A stretch of 64,000 nt of DNA from an uncultured Acidimicrobiales bacterium (GCA_938002965.1 CALKZY010000001.1:1-64000), one strand, 5' to 3'; shown: positions 27,806-39,059, counted from the stretch's first letter. The notes: a model not told the origin generated them from the sequence alone. Numbers and translations are program-made.

Positions 27806-28579
27806 TCAGATCTCGTAGCGAGCCAGCACCGGGGCATGGTCGCTGGGCTTCTTGCCTTTTCGTGCATTGCGGTCAACCAGATCGAGCCGGCAATTCTCGG
27901 CTAACGACTCCGATGCCAGCAAGTAGTCGATCCTCATTCCCTGCCGCTTGTGGAATCGGCCCGCCTGATAGTCGTAGTAGCTGTAGAGTCCAGCGTCGTC
28001 GTACCGGCGACGGAAGGTGTCGATGAGGCCCCATGCCCGCACCTCAGCCACGGCCGTCCGCTCGGCGTCAGTGACGTGGGTCATCCCATCGAAGGCCGCA
28101 CGGTCCCAAACGTCACGGTCATCGGGTGCAACATTCCAGTCGCCGGCGACGACAACATGGTCGGTTGGTTTGGCAGTTGCATCAAGGTGGTCGACCAGAC
28201 GGCCGAGCCAGCTGAGCTTGTATTGATAATGATCATCGTCCACTGCCCGGCCGTTCGGCACGTAGACGCTGTGAACACGAATCCCGCCACACGTTGCGGA
28301 GACCAATCGGGCATCAGTGTCAGGTTCCAGCGACGAATCGAAGCCGTCAATCACGTCGTCCAATCCGACGTTGGAGAGAATGGCCACGCCGTTCCACTGG
28401 CCCTGTCCGTGGTGAGCTACCTGGTAGCCGAACTCTTCGAACACCGCAGTTGGAACGGCTTCATCGGCCAGCTTGGTTTCCTGGAGGCAAACAATGTTGG
28501 GCTGAACCTCGCTTAGCCACTGTTCGACTCGAGGCATACGGGCATTCAACGAGTTGACGTTCCAGGTCGCAACCAGCAT
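27806..28579 (-). CDS. xth: Exodeoxyribonuclease III
   Basis: A 257-residue AP endonuclease/3'-5' exonuclease for base-excision repair. ATWNVNSLNAR and CLQETKL (catalytic Glu), GDWNVAP (Asp-x-Asn), RIDYLLAS and SDHAPVLARYEI (catalytic Asp-His) are all present in order. The ATG at 28579 gives the standard length. The same frame runs upstream to 29083, but that part is the complement of the kgd linker and is not coding. It is divergent from kgd. Confidence 0.95.
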   Translation of the reverse strand: MLVATWNVNSLNARMPRVEQWLSEVQPNIVCLQETKLADEAVPTAVFEEFGYQVAHHGQGQWNGVAILSNVGLDDVIDGFDSSLEPDTDARLVSATCGGIRVHSVYVPNGRAVDDDHYQYKLSWLGRLVDHLDATAKPTDHVVVAGDWNVAPDDRDVWDRAAFDGMTHVTDAERTAVAEVRAWGLIDTFRRRYDDAGLYSYYDYQAGRFHKRQGMRIDYLLASESLAENCRLDLVDRNARKGKKPSDHAPVLARYEI

Positions 28580-28702
28580 GACCAGTACCCTAGCGGCCGA
28601 ATTTTCCCCACCTTGTCGGACGGGTCGCCAACGAATTGGAGCAAGAGTCCAAGGCTCGGTTGCAACTCCTTCGCTTGGATCATCACCGACTAGGATCGGG
28701 GC

Positions 28703-31700
28703 GTGAGCTCTCCAGAAAACGACTCCGCCGACGACAACACCGACAGTACAGCCGGGCCGAACTCTTGGTTCGTCGACGAGTTGTACAACCAGTACCTCGA
28801 CAACCCGAAATCGGTGCCCGACCAGTGGCAAAAGATCTTCGCCGACGGCAAACCTGTGGGGTCGGTGGCCACGACCGAACCTGAAGGTGAAACAGTGTGG
28901 TTCGACGGCTCCCCACTTCGACGGGGGGACGCCAGGGCCGGTGTCCAACCCGAACCTGCCCAGGCGACCTCGAATTTCGCAGAGTCCAACGCGGCCGACC
29001 AAGCAGCGACTCCGGTAGCACAGACGCCGACTCCGCAGACCTCGACAGCACAGACCTCGACAGCACAAACCTCGGCACCGCACACTCCCAATGGTGCGGC
29101 CACCAGCGAGACTCCAGCCGCCAATGTCAGCGCCGACGATCAGACCGCCGAGTCAACCGAGACGGCTGACCTGAAGCCAACCGGCGAGCCGATCAGGGGC
29201 GTCGCCGCACTTATCGCCTCCAATATGGAAGCCAGCCTGGAGGTTCCCACTGCCACCAGCTTCCGCGAGGTTCCGGCCAAGCTATTGGAAATCAACCGGA
29301 CCATTCTGAACAACCACCTCAAGCGCGTTCGCGGTGGAAAAGTCAGCTTCACTCATGTGATCGGCTACGCCGTAGTTCAAGCAGTGAAATCAGTGGCCCC
29401 GTCGCTGAACAACCACTACGAAACCGACGACGACGGCAAGCCGATGCTGGTCCGCAACCCGCGCGTCAACCTCGGTATCGCCGTCGACATGCAAAAGAGC
29501 GACGGCTCACGCACACTGCTCGTCCCGGTTATTAAGGGCGCCGACGAGATGACCTTCGACGAGTTCGTCGACTACTACGAGGCTCTTATTGCCAAAGTCA
29601 AGGGTGGCAAGATCACGGTCGACGACATGACTGGCGCCACCATGACACTCACCAACCCGGGCACAATCGGCACGCTGCAATCAGTACCGCGCCTCATGCC
29701 CGGCCAGGGGGCCATCATCGGTGTCGGACGTATTGGGTATCCCACCGAGTTTCAGGCGGCCGATCCCAAGATGCTGGCTCAACTCGGCGTGTCCAAGATC
29801 ATCGCCATCACCTCGACCTACGATCACCGAATCATCCAAGGTGCCGAGTCGGGCATGTTTTTGAAGAAAGTCCACGAGCTCCTACTCGGCGAGGACGGCT
29901 TTTACGACCAGACCTTCAGTGACGTCGGTGTTCCCTACGAGGCGGTCAAGTGGCGCATCGATCACGGGGCAGCCGAGCACGAGGACAGTGTCCACGGAGC
30001 GGTGGCCAAACAACTGTCGGTCAACACGCTGATCAACCAGTACCGGGTACGCGGCCATCTCATCGCCAATACCAACCCGCTGGCCGACAAAGCCGCCGCC
30101 ATGCACCCTGAGCTTGATCCGGCGACCTACGGCCTGACGATCTGGGACCTTGACCGCGAGTTCCTCACCGGGGCCGAGGACGGCATCTACGCCTCCATCG
30201 GTGGAGCCGCCCGGATGATGAAACTGGGCGACATTCTCGGCGTGTTGCGCGACGCCTACTGCCGCTCGGTCGGCGTCGAGTACATGCACATCGCCGACCC
30301 CGGCGAGAAGCGCTGGATCCAAGATCAGGTCGAAGGCAGCCCCATCAAATTCGAGCGAGACGAGCAAGGTCACATCCTTGAACGGCTGACAGCGGCCGAA
30401 GCACTCGAACTCTTTCTAGCCAAGCGCTATGTCGGTCAAAAACGATTTGGTATCGAAGGTTGCGAAAGCGCCATTCCCATCCTCGATGCTGTCCTGTCCG
30501 CCGCGGCCGATGAAGAAATGGAGCGGGTACTGGTCGGCATGGCCCACCGTGGTCGCCTCAACGTGTTGGTCAACACCATGGGCAAGAACTACCAGGACCT
30601 GTTCACCGAGTTTGAGGGCGCCCTGGATGAGACTGCGGTCCAAGGCACGGGCGACGTCAAATATCACCTTGGTCAGGTCGGCAAACATCAAAGCCCCGCC
30701 GGGAACCAGATCGATATCGAGCTGGCGGCCAACCCGTCCCACCTCGAAGCGGTTGATCCCGTGGTGGTCGGAATGGCGCGGGCCTACATGGATCAATCCA
30801 CCTCCGGGAACTACCCCATTCTGCCGATCCTCCTTCACGGCGATGCAGCATTCGCCGGTCAAGGTGTAGTGACCGAGACTCTCAACTTGTCGCAAGTCAA
30901 GGGCTACAAGGTCGGCGGGACCATCCACCTGATCATCAACAATCAACTGGGTTACACAACAGCACCTCACCAGTCCCGGTCATCGCAGTACTCGACTGAT
31001 GTGGCCAAGACGGTCCAGGCTCCCATCTTCCATGTCAACGCCGACGATCCCGAGGCCTGCGTCAGGGTGGCGCAGCTGGCCTTTGACTACCGCCAGAAGT
31101 TCAATAAGGACGTCGTTATCGACATGATCGGCTACCGCCGGTTCGGTCACAACGAGGGTGACGACCCCAGCTACACCCAACCGATGATGTACCGCAAGAT
31201 CTCCGAGCGACCATCGGTGCGCACGCTCTACACCCAGGCCCTGATCGACCGAGGTGATATTTCGTTGGCCGAGGCCGACGAGGCCATGGACTACTTCCAG
31301 CATGTCCTTCAGGATGCGCTGGATCAGACCCGTGGTTCGGTCCCATCCGAAGAAGTCAGAGCACGACCCGCTCCCCCGGCCGCCGGTGTCTTGCCCCACG
31401 TCGAGACCGGTGTCAGCGCCGAACTTCTAGCCAGCATTTATCGCACCATGCAACAAACCCCTGAGGGTTTCACCGTGCACCCCAAGCTAGGAAAGCAGCT
31501 TCAGACCCGCGATGCCATGTTCGAGTCCGGCGAGGTCGACTGGGCTCTGGGAGAGGCGCTCGCCCTGGGCACACTGCTGGCCGACGGCGTATCGGTCCGC
31601 TTGGCCGGCCAAGACTCGCGGCGTGGAACTTTCGCCCACCGCCACGCCACGCTCCACGACTACGAGACCGGCAGCGAGCACACTCCTCTTGACGATGTTG

Positions 31701-32569
31701 CCGCTGTTGGTACCGACTTCTGGGTCTACGACTCCACTCTGTCGGAGTACGCCGGTCTTGGCTTCGAGTACGGCTACGCCGTGGCTAACCCTCACGCCCT
31801 GGTTCTCTGGGAAGCTCAGTTCGGCGACTTCGCCAACGGCGCACAGGTCATCATCGATCAGTTTCTCGTCGCTTCCGAGGACAAGTGGAGCCAGTCCATC
31901 AATCTTGTCATGCTGCTTCCCCACGGGTACGAGGGCCAAGGGCCGGAACACTCATCAGGTCGACTTGAACGCTTCCTATTGCTGTCGGCTGAAGACAACA
32001 TTCAGGTGGCCAACGTGACAACGGCAGCCCAGTTCTTCCACCTGATTCGCCGTCAGGTTGTTCGGACGAACTCCCGCCCTCTGGTGGTGTTCACTCCAAA
32101 ATCACTTCTGCGGGCTAAGACATCGAGATCACCTTTGACCACTCTCACCCGCGGCTCGTTCGAAGAGGTCTTGGACGACAACGTGTCCAACGCCGCTCAG
32201 GTGAGTCGAATTGTCTTCGCTTCGGGAAAGGTGGCAGTGGAAGCACTCGGCTACCGAGACGAACACTCGATAGATCAGGTGGCGATCGTCCGAGTCGAGC
32301 AACTCTACCCCTGGCCGTTCAAGCGTGTGGCCCAAGCGATCGAGCGCTACTTCAACGCCAGGGAGATCGTCTGGCTACAAGAGGAGCCGGAAAACATGGG
32401 TGCATGGAACGCCGTCAAAGGACGGCTGTACGAGGCTCACGGAGACACCCACGAAATCCGGCGAGTAAGCCGACCCGAGTCAGGTAGTCCGGCGACTGGG
32501 TCGGTGGTTATCCACCGTCAGGAACAAGCTCAGCTCCTCGAGCGTGCTTTCGGCGGCCTGAGCGGCTAG
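28703..32569 (+). CDS. kgd: Multifunctional 2-oxoglutarate metabolism enzyme (fused E2-E1, Kgd/SucA-type)
   Basis: A 1288-residue enzyme of the actinobacterial type, combining a lipoyl-less E2 succinyltransferase domain and an E1 thiamine-diphosphate decarboxylase in one chain. Residues 1-45 resemble the E1 assembly segment (SWFVDELYNQYLDNPKSVPDQW). A Thr/Gln/Ala-rich linker (about 80-150) follows, then the E2 core with TYDHRIIQGAESG (catalytic His). E1 spans about 450-1288 with GMAHRGRLNVLVN, HGDAAFAGQGVV (ThDP loop) and QFGDFANGAQVIIDQFL. It runs the 2-oxoglutarate step of the TCA cycle together with a lipoylated partner encoded elsewhere. GTG start with AGGA upstream. Confidence 0.95.
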   Translation: MSSPENDSADDNTDSTAGPNSWFVDELYNQYLDNPKSVPDQWQKIFADGKPVGSVATTEPEGETVWFDGSPLRRGDARAGVQPEPAQATSNFAESNAADQAATPVAQTPTPQTSTAQTSTAQTSAPHTPNGAATSETPAANVSADDQTAESTETADLKPTGEPIRGVAALIASNMEASLEVPTATSFREVPAKLLEINRTILNNHLKRVRGGKVSFTHVIGYAVVQAVKSVAPSLNNHYETDDDGKPMLVRNPRVNLGIAVDMQKSDGSRTLLVPVIKGADEMTFDEFVDYYEALIAKVKGGKITVDDMTGATMTLTNPGTIGTLQSVPRLMPGQGAIIGVGRIGYPTEFQAADPKMLAQLGVSKIIAITSTYDHRIIQGAESGMFLKKVHELLLGEDGFYDQTFSDVGVPYEAVKWRIDHGAAEHEDSVHGAVAKQLSVNTLINQYRVRGHLIANTNPLADKAAAMHPELDPATYGLTIWDLDREFLTGAEDGIYASIGGAARMMKLGDILGVLRDAYCRSVGVEYMHIADPGEKRWIQDQVEGSPIKFERDEQGHILERLTAAEALELFLAKRYVGQKRFGIEGCESAIPILDAVLSAAADEEMERVLVGMAHRGRLNVLVNTMGKNYQDLFTEFEGALDETAVQGTGDVKYHLGQVGKHQSPAGNQIDIELAANPSHLEAVDPVVVGMARAYMDQSTSGNYPILPILLHGDAAFAGQGVVTETLNLSQVKGYKVGGTIHLIINNQLGYTTAPHQSRSSQYSTDVAKTVQAPIFHVNADDPEACVRVAQLAFDYRQKFNKDVVIDMIGYRRFGHNEGDDPSYTQPMMYRKISERPSVRTLYTQALIDRGDISLAEADEAMDYFQHVLQDALDQTRGSVPSEEVRARPAPPAAGVLPHVETGVSAELLASIYRTMQQTPEGFTVHPKLGKQLQTRDAMFESGEVDWALGEALALGTLLADGVSVRLAGQDSRRGTFAHRHATLHDYETGSEHTPLDDVAAVGTDFWVYDSTLSEYAGLGFEYGYAVANPHALVLWEAQFGDFANGAQVIIDQFLVASEDKWSQSINLVMLLPHGYEGQGPEHSSGRLERFLLLSAEDNIQVANVTTAAQFFHLIRRQVVRTNSRPLVVFTPKSLLRAKTSRSPLTTLTRGSFEEVLDDNVSNAAQVSRIVFASGKVAVEALGYRDEHSIDQVAIVRVEQLYPWPFKRVAQAIERYFNAREIVWLQEEPENMGAWNAVKGRLYEAHGDTHEIRRVSRPESGSPATGSVVIHRQEQAQLLERAFGGLSG

Positions 32570-33210
32570 ACGCCGATCAGATCGGACAGATCAACATCGA
32601 CCAGACCGTTCAGATCGATGAGAGCTTGGCTCTCCGTGACCACCTTGATGGTGGTCATGCCCATTTGTCGAGCCGGTTTGAGGTTGACGCCCAGGTCGTC
32701 GAGGAACACGACTTCACTCGCCTCGACTTCTGCCTTGGCCAGGGCATGTTGATAGAACAGCGGCTCCGGTTTTCGTACCCCGACCACCGACGACTCGATG
32801 ACGTGATCGAACAACTCGAGCACCGAGGCCCGCTCCCGGTCGTGGCCGCCGGCAGCAAAGTTGTTGGTCAGGCACAGTCGCTGGTATCCGGCGTCAGCCA
32901 GCCGTTTGATGGCCTCGACCATCGCCGGTCTCACGTCAGTGGACAGCAGCGACAGAACACGGGCGCCGTCAAGGTCATGACCGAAGGACGAGGCCTCCGC
33001 CTCAAAGACAGGTTCGAACTCCGAAGGCGAAAGTTCGTTTCGTTCAAGCCGAGCCCAGGCGTTCGAATCAGGGTTTGTAGCGTTGATACGACGGATGGTT
33101 CCTTCCGGCACGCCGACCTCGGCCTCATAGGCCACAAAGGCGTCAAAGGGACTGGTGGTGATGACACCGCCGAAGTCGAAAAACACCGTGCTGATCGCGT
33201 CCGTAGGCAT
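32566..33210 (-). CDS. HAD superfamily hydrolase (epoxide hydrolase N-domain-like)
   Basis: A 214-residue HAD subfamily IA phosphatase. FFDFGGVI at 10-17 provides the nucleophile Asp, but the second acidic residue of DxDxT is Gly, as in sEH N-domain-like members. CLTNNFAAGG is motif II, VGVRKPEP motif III with Lys, and VVFLDDLGVNLKPAR motif IV. Substrate unknown. Its TAG stop shares the palindrome CTAG (32566-32569) with the TAG stop of kgd, so the convergent genes overlap by 4 bases. Confidence 0.87.
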   Translation of the reverse strand: MPTDAISTVFFDFGGVITTSPFDAFVAYEAEVGVPEGTIRRINATNPDSNAWARLERNELSPSEFEPVFEAEASSFGHDLDGARVLSLLSTDVRPAMVEAIKRLADAGYQRLCLTNNFAAGGHDRERASVLELFDHVIESSVVGVRKPEPLFYQHALAKAEVEASEVVFLDDLGVNLKPARQMGMTTIKVVTESQALIDLNGLVDVDLSDLIGV

Positions 33211-33323
33211 CCGATGAGCGTACCGTCACCGCTCTCAGCCATCTTGGCCCGGCAACGACTCATCGTCATTTCTGGCCGGAAGCGTTCGGTTTGGGTGTGG
33301 CATGTGATTGACTGTCCAATGTC

Positions 33324-34901
33324 ATGAGTCGCCGACGTCGACACGTCGTCATCGATGGTTCCAACGTAGCCACTGAGGGACGATCACTACCCAGCCTCGC
33401 GCAATTGCGCGCCGCTATAGACGCGTTCAAGCACGAGCAGCCGAAGGATCAGCTGACGATCGTCGTCGATGCAACCTTCGGTCACCGCATTGCCAAGTCG
33501 GAACGCACGGCGTTCAACAAGGCCGTCGATGGGGGCGAGATTGTGGTTCCACCGGCCGGGGCTGTTGGCCGCGGTGACGGCTTCATCCTTCAGATAGCCG
33601 ACAAGGCTGGGGCCGTCGTATTGTCGAATGATTCCTTCCAAGAGTTCCACGGCGAACACGCCTGGCTCTTCGAGGAAGGTCGACTGCTCGGAGCGAAGCC
33701 CATTGAAGGAATCGGCTGGGTCTTTGTCGAGCGGGTACCCGTTCGTGGGCCCGTCAGCCGACGAGCAGAGCGGATGTCGAACAGAAGCCGTAAGGGGGAA
33801 ACCTCGGCTGATACCGACAGCTCCGACACCAAGAGCAGCCGGACTAAGAAGTCGGCGAAGGCATCCGATGCCTCTCGATCGTCCGGCCGCTCACCGAGGA
33901 ATCGCAGGGCGACGGATCAAAAATCGGACAAGACCGATGGCGACGGCAGGAACCCGAAGGAGTCGTCGCAACGAAAGACTTCGAAGCAGTCCGACAGCAG
34001 AACCGCCAAGAAGTCCAGCGGTCGCTCCACCAGGATCAAGGAGTCGGACAAGCTAAACGACAAGGGTTCGTTCGTCGGCTTCATCGCGGTCAACTCCATC
34101 GGCGACGTCGTCGAAGGCGAAGTAGCGCAGTTCTCATCCCATGGCTGCTACTTAAGCGTCAGCGGGGCAACCTGCTACCTCCCGGTGAAGGCCATGGGTT
34201 CACCAACGCCAACCAAAGCGCGTGACGTGGTTCGCCTGGGCGATGTGATTCGGGTCAAGGTCGAGTCGCTTGACTCAGATCGCCGAGGCATCAACGTGTC
34301 TTTGGTTGCAGCCCCGATAGCTTTGTCAGGTCGATCATCGGCCGATGCCAAAGGGTCGACGCGACGTCGAAGAAGTTCGTCCAACCCGCAACAGCGAAAG
34401 CGTGGCGGGGGCGAGAAGCAAGCTACCAACATGAGGAGCACAGAAACCGTGGCCACTAAGACCACCAAGAAGTCCGCCAAGAAAGCAGCGAAGAAGGCTC
34501 CGGCCAAGAAAGCCGCAGCAAAAAAGGTAGCGAAGAAAGCTCCAGCTAAGAAAGCACCGGCCAAGAAAGCCACAGCAAAAAAGGCCACCAAGAAAGCACC
34601 GGCCAAGAAAGCCACAGCAAAAAAGGCCACCAAGAAGACGCCGGCCAAGAAAGCCACAGCAAAAAAGGCCACCAAGAAGACGCCGGCCAAGAAAGCCACA
34701 GCAAAGAAGACCACCAAGAAAGCACCGGCCAAGAAAGCCGCAGCAAAAAAGGCCACCAAGAAAGCACCGGCCAAGAAAGCCACAGCAAAAAAGGCACCAT
34801 CTGCCGGTCTTAAGAAGCGGGTCGCGGCAACAAAGAAGAGCGGCACCAAGCGTCAGGCGAAAGCCAAGACCAGCTCGCAGGCCAAGAAGGCCCGACGCTA
34901 A
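33324..34901 (+). CDS. NYN/PIN-like ribonuclease-S1 domain fusion with histone H1-like Lys/Ala-rich tail
   Basis: A 525-residue multidomain protein. Residues 1-150 match a Zc3h12a-like NYN nuclease: VVIDGSNVA (Asp11, Asn14), VVDATF (Asp49), GRGDGFIL (Asp85) and SNDSFQEF (Asp103) supply the acidic metal site. Residues about 155-245 are a charged Ser/Lys/Arg-rich linker. About 250-330 form an S1-type RNA-binding OB fold ([20 protein letters not shown]). From about 376 to the end is a [13 protein letters not shown] repeat like bacterial H1-like proteins. I infer an RNA nuclease held on nucleic acid by two binding modules. No characterised protein with this whole order comes to mind. Confidence 0.82.
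   Translation: MSRRRRHVVIDGSNVATEGRSLPSLAQLRAAIDAFKHEQPKDQLTIVVDATFGHRIAKSERTAFNKAVDGGEIVVPPAGAVGRGDGFILQIADKAGAVVLSNDSFQEFHGEHAWLFEEGRLLGAKPIEGIGWVFVERVPVRGPVSRRAERMSNRSRKGETSADTDSSDTKSSRTKKSAKASDASRSSGRSPRNRRATDQKSDKTDGDGRNPKESSQRKTSKQSDSRTAKKSSGRSTRIKESDKLNDKGSFVGFIAVNSIGDVVEGEVAQFSSHGCYLSVSGATCYLPVKAMGSPTPTKARDVVRLGDVIRVKVESLDSDRRGINVSLVAAPIALSGRSSADAKGSTRRRRSSSNPQQRKRGGGEKQATNMRSTETVATKTTKKSAKKAAKKAPAKKAAAKKVAKKAPAKKAPAKKATAKKATKKAPAKKATAKKATKKTPAKKATAKKATKKTPAKKATAKKTTKKAPAKKAAAKKATKKAPAKKATAKKAPSAGLKKRVAATKKSGTKRQAKAKTSSQAKKARR
34449..34901 (+). other. Possible in-frame internal start giving a separate H1-like protein
   Basis: Within the NYN-S1 gene, a GTG at 34449 is preceded by GAGGAG (34433-34438) and followed by [15 protein letters not shown], just how free-standing bacterial histone H1-like proteins begin. 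Used as a start it would yield a 150-residue Lys/Ala/Pro protein. It could be a true nested product or the relic of a gene fusion. Confidence 0.35.
34557..34796 (+). repeat. 42-bp tandem repeat, about 5.7 copies, coding
   Basis: Copies begin at 34557, 34599, 34641, 34683, 34725 and 34767, each starting CCGGCCAAGAAAGCC and encoding a 14-residue [17 protein letters not shown] unit. Differences between copies are few (ACG for GCA, AAGAAGACC for AAAAAGGCC, GCC-GCA for GCC-ACA). Copy number is likely to vary by slippage. It encodes most of the Lys-rich tail. Confidence 0.9.
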
Positions 34902-34940
34902 CCGCCAACTCAGTCAGGCTGCGCCGATAGCCTCGACCCC

Positions 34941-36629
<1,689 letters not shown>

Positions 36630-36701
36630 CGGACGCCGTCCGGCCGAAGGGCCACCAACGTAGTTTCTTATCTCGTCGGGTGAATAGCCGATGGAGCCGC
36701 T

Positions 36702-37088
36702 ATGGCAGCGTCCACGGATACCGATTCCAAACCCCCGATGAACGAGAACTGGCAGAGCCGCGCCGTGCTTCGCCTCATCGAAGCCGGGAGTATCGCTGAG
36801 TGTCCGCACTGTGGCGAGCGAGTCAAATTCAGGGCTCGGCACCGTGATCAGCAGGTGATCTGCAACGTCTACGAGAACAGCGTCTGGAAGCGGGTCGAAC
36901 AATACCACGAGCATTGCTACGAAGAAGCGGACAAGCCTTACGGCGAACCGATCTTCAAGCCGATGCGTCGCAAGAGTCGATCAGCCAAACCAGCCGAGAC
37001 GTCGGAGACTTCAGGCACCGATACCAAATCCGATGAGGCGGCCGACAGCAACACGAAAGACGCCGCTGCGAGCGGCGGCAAGAAGTAG
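36702..37088 (+). CDS. Actinobacterial zinc-ribbon protein, unknown function
   Basis: A 128-residue protein. CPHCGERVKFRARHRDQQVICNVY at about 34-57, followed by H-x-HCY at about 69-72, make a likely single zinc site. The last ~40 residues are low-complexity Ser/Thr/Asp/Lys. The core resembles a small family I have met in Actinobacteria, without a known role. ATG start. It lies 6 bases before cysQ and 72 after ettA, so it may be in one transcription unit with them. Confidence 0.72.
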   Translation: MAASTDTDSKPPMNENWQSRAVLRLIEAGSIAECPHCGERVKFRARHRDQQVICNVYENSVWKRVEQYHEHCYEEADKPYGEPIFKPMRRKSRSAKPAETSETSGTDTKSDEAADSNTKDAAASGGKK

Positions 37089-37094
37089 CAGACG

Positions 37095-37940
37095 ATGACG
37101 ATAAGTAGCGACGCATTGTCCGAGCCGGGCCCCGAGCGGTCACTGATGACCGCAGGTAGGGTACCGACAGTGACCGACATCTCACCGGACCTGAACGATC
37201 ACGAGTTGGCTGCCGCGCTCGCTACCGCCACCGGCTCCGTCCTCACAAAGGTCCGCCAGGAAATGATCGACCGTGGCACCGATCATTGGACGCTGAAAGA
37301 CGTCGGCGACCTTTCGGCTCACGAGTTCATCATGGACGTGCTGGGCCGAACCCGCCCCGACGACAAGATCTTGTCCGAAGAGGGCGCCGATCGCTCAGAT
37401 CGTCTGGATGCCCCCAGGGTCTGGATCGTCGACCCGGTTGACGGCACCAGAGAATTCGCCGAACCCCCCAGAGTTGATTGGGCCGTTCATATCGCTCTTG
37501 TTCAAAACGGCGAGCCGGTAGTCGGAGCCGTGGCGCTCCCAGCCGAAGAGCTGACGCTGGCAACCAGCCCCGCCCCGGTGCTTCCACCGGCCCACGGCGG
37601 CGCCCCCAGGGTGATCGTCAGTCGGACCCGGCGACCACCGGCAGCACAAATGTTGGCTCGCAGACTCGACGCCCAGTACATCGAGATGGGATCGGCCGGA
37701 GCCAAGGCAATGGCGGTGGTGCGTGGAACCGCTGATATTTACGCTCATTCCGGCGGACAATATGAGTGGGACTCGTGCGCACCGGTCGCAGTGGCACAAG
37801 CCGCCGGACTTCATTGCTCAAGACTTGACGGCTCTCCGATGTTGTACAACAACCCGGATCCGTACCTGCCCGATCTTCTCATCTGTCGACCGGAGTGGGC
37901 CGAGCAATGCCTGGAGATCCTGGCCAACCCTGACCGCTAG
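37095..37940 (+). CDS. cysQ: Inositol monophosphatase family, 3'(2'),5'-bisphosphate nucleotidase CysQ-like
   Basis: A Mg2+-dependent phosphatase that removes the 3'-phosphate from PAP/PAPS. LSEEGADRSDR carries the metal-binding Glu, WIVDPVDGTREFA the D-P-x-D-G-T-x-E motif, and YEWDSCAPVAVAQAAG the C-terminal W-D motif of the family. R-E-F after DGT fits CysQ better than inositol phosphatase. Start uncertain: ATG 37095 gives 281 residues, while ATG 37149 or GTG 37170 would match mycobacterial CysQ length better. Confidence 0.85.
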   Translation: MTISSDALSEPGPERSLMTAGRVPTVTDISPDLNDHELAAALATATGSVLTKVRQEMIDRGTDHWTLKDVGDLSAHEFIMDVLGRTRPDDKILSEEGADRSDRLDAPRVWIVDPVDGTREFAEPPRVDWAVHIALVQNGEPVVGAVALPAEELTLATSPAPVLPPAHGGAPRVIVSRTRRPPAAQMLARRLDAQYIEMGSAGAKAMAVVRGTADIYAHSGGQYEWDSCAPVAVAQAAGLHCSRLDGSPMLYNNPDPYLPDLLICRPEWAEQCLEILANPDR

Positions 37941-38012
37941 GAACTCAGCGCGTCAGCGTCGGCTTCCGACGCCGAGGCAGACGACGATGCAGCGCCGAAC
38001 TACGGTATCGAT

Positions 38013-38927
38013 ATGACCGACTCGGCCGACCATCACACAACGGATTCAAGCTCGGCTTCAGACCTTGAGCTGAAGGCCACGACCTATGCCGTGCATGGTC
38101 GAAGTGCCGTCATCACACTCAATCGTCCTCATCGAGGCAACGCCTGGACCGGACGACTTCACGCCGAGTACCGTCAGTGCCTCCGCCAGGCCGACAGGGA
38201 TCCCACGGTTGGTGCCATTGTGGTTACCGGCGCCGGCGACAAGTTCTGTGTCGGCGGTGACTCAGAAGCCTTAAGCGGCCACGCCAAACGCGGCACCTAC
38301 GACGACGGGCTGCAGGCGGCAACAGCCGACGAGGCCGACGCCCAAGTTGATGTTGCCCCGGCTGGGTCAGCGCTGGGAAAACAAACCGCACAGGTACACG
38401 CCGAGTTTGCCCCAGAGTTCGCCTATCACTTCGGCGTCTCTAAGCCGATCGTGGCCGCGCTCAACGGCGCAGCAGCGGGTATTGGATTGGCACTGGCCTG
38501 TTTCGCCGACCTTCGATTCGCTGTCCCCGGGGCAAAGCTGACCAGCGCCCACGGCAAGCTGGCCCTGCCGCCCGAATACGGCTTGTCATGGCTCCTCCCC
38601 CGCCAAGTCGGCTTGCCGCGGGCCTTAGAGGTCCTGCTCACCTCCCGGGTGTTCACCACCGAGGAAGCTCACGCTTGGGGTCTGATAACCGAGCTGTCCG
38701 AACCAGGGGAACTCCTTGCCCGGACGTTGGCGTACTGCGACAATTTGGTTGGCTCCGTGGCTGCCGCCTCGCTGGCATCTACCCGTCACATGATCTACTT
38801 GGACCTTCACCGCGGAGTCGGCGAGTCTGTTAACGACTCCCTGACGCGACTCAATTCGATGATGGGCTCCGAAGACTACCGAAAGGGAGTCCGAGCGCTC
38901 CGAAACCGTCAACCCGCTGAATTCTGA
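38013..38927 (+). CDS. Enoyl-CoA hydratase/isomerase family protein
   Basis: A 304-residue crotonase-fold protein. AVITLNRPHRGNAWTG and VVTGAGDKFCVGGDSEAL form the first half of the CoA-binding/oxyanion site; KPIVAALNGAAAGIGLALACFADLRFA gives the second oxyanion loop. LPPEYGLSWLLPRQVG provides an acidic residue (Glu) at the second catalytic position. A loop of about 45 residues between the halves is longer than in EchA. Hydration of enoyl-CoA in beta-oxidation is likely; isomerase activity is an alternative. ATG start. Confidence 0.87.
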   Translation: MTDSADHHTTDSSSASDLELKATTYAVHGRSAVITLNRPHRGNAWTGRLHAEYRQCLRQADRDPTVGAIVVTGAGDKFCVGGDSEALSGHAKRGTYDDGLQAATADEADAQVDVAPAGSALGKQTAQVHAEFAPEFAYHFGVSKPIVAALNGAAAGIGLALACFADLRFAVPGAKLTSAHGKLALPPEYGLSWLLPRQVGLPRALEVLLTSRVFTTEEAHAWGLITELSEPGELLARTLAYCDNLVGSVAAASLASTRHMIYLDLHRGVGESVNDSLTRLNSMMGSEDYRKGVRALRNRQPAEF

Positions 38928-39059
38928 GCTGGCAACAGCGACCAAGGTGACCCTTCTCACACCCAAACGGGAGCAGCCGGGTTCAAGGCGAATCCACTTG
39001 GCACCCGATCTCCGTAGTATCGAAGTAGGCGGCAACTGTCTGCCGTTAAGGCAAATCAC

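Noticed and set aside
27584..27904. Plus-strand 106-codon frame between the antiporter gene and xth
   Set aside because: It runs into the antisense of xth and has the composition of a chance frame.
28580..29083. Upstream extension of xth with CRGLCCRGL repeats
   Set aside because: It is the complement of the kgd start and Thr/Gln linker; exonuclease III homology begins at the ATG at 28579.
34557..34796. Regular 42-bp repeats as a CRISPR array
   Set aside because: There are no unique spacers; the units abut and are in one coding frame.
34175..34849. Antisense 224-codon frame with hydrophobic AFLAGAFFA repeats
   Set aside because: It is the reverse complement of the Lys/Ala repeat and its pattern follows from the 42-bp units.
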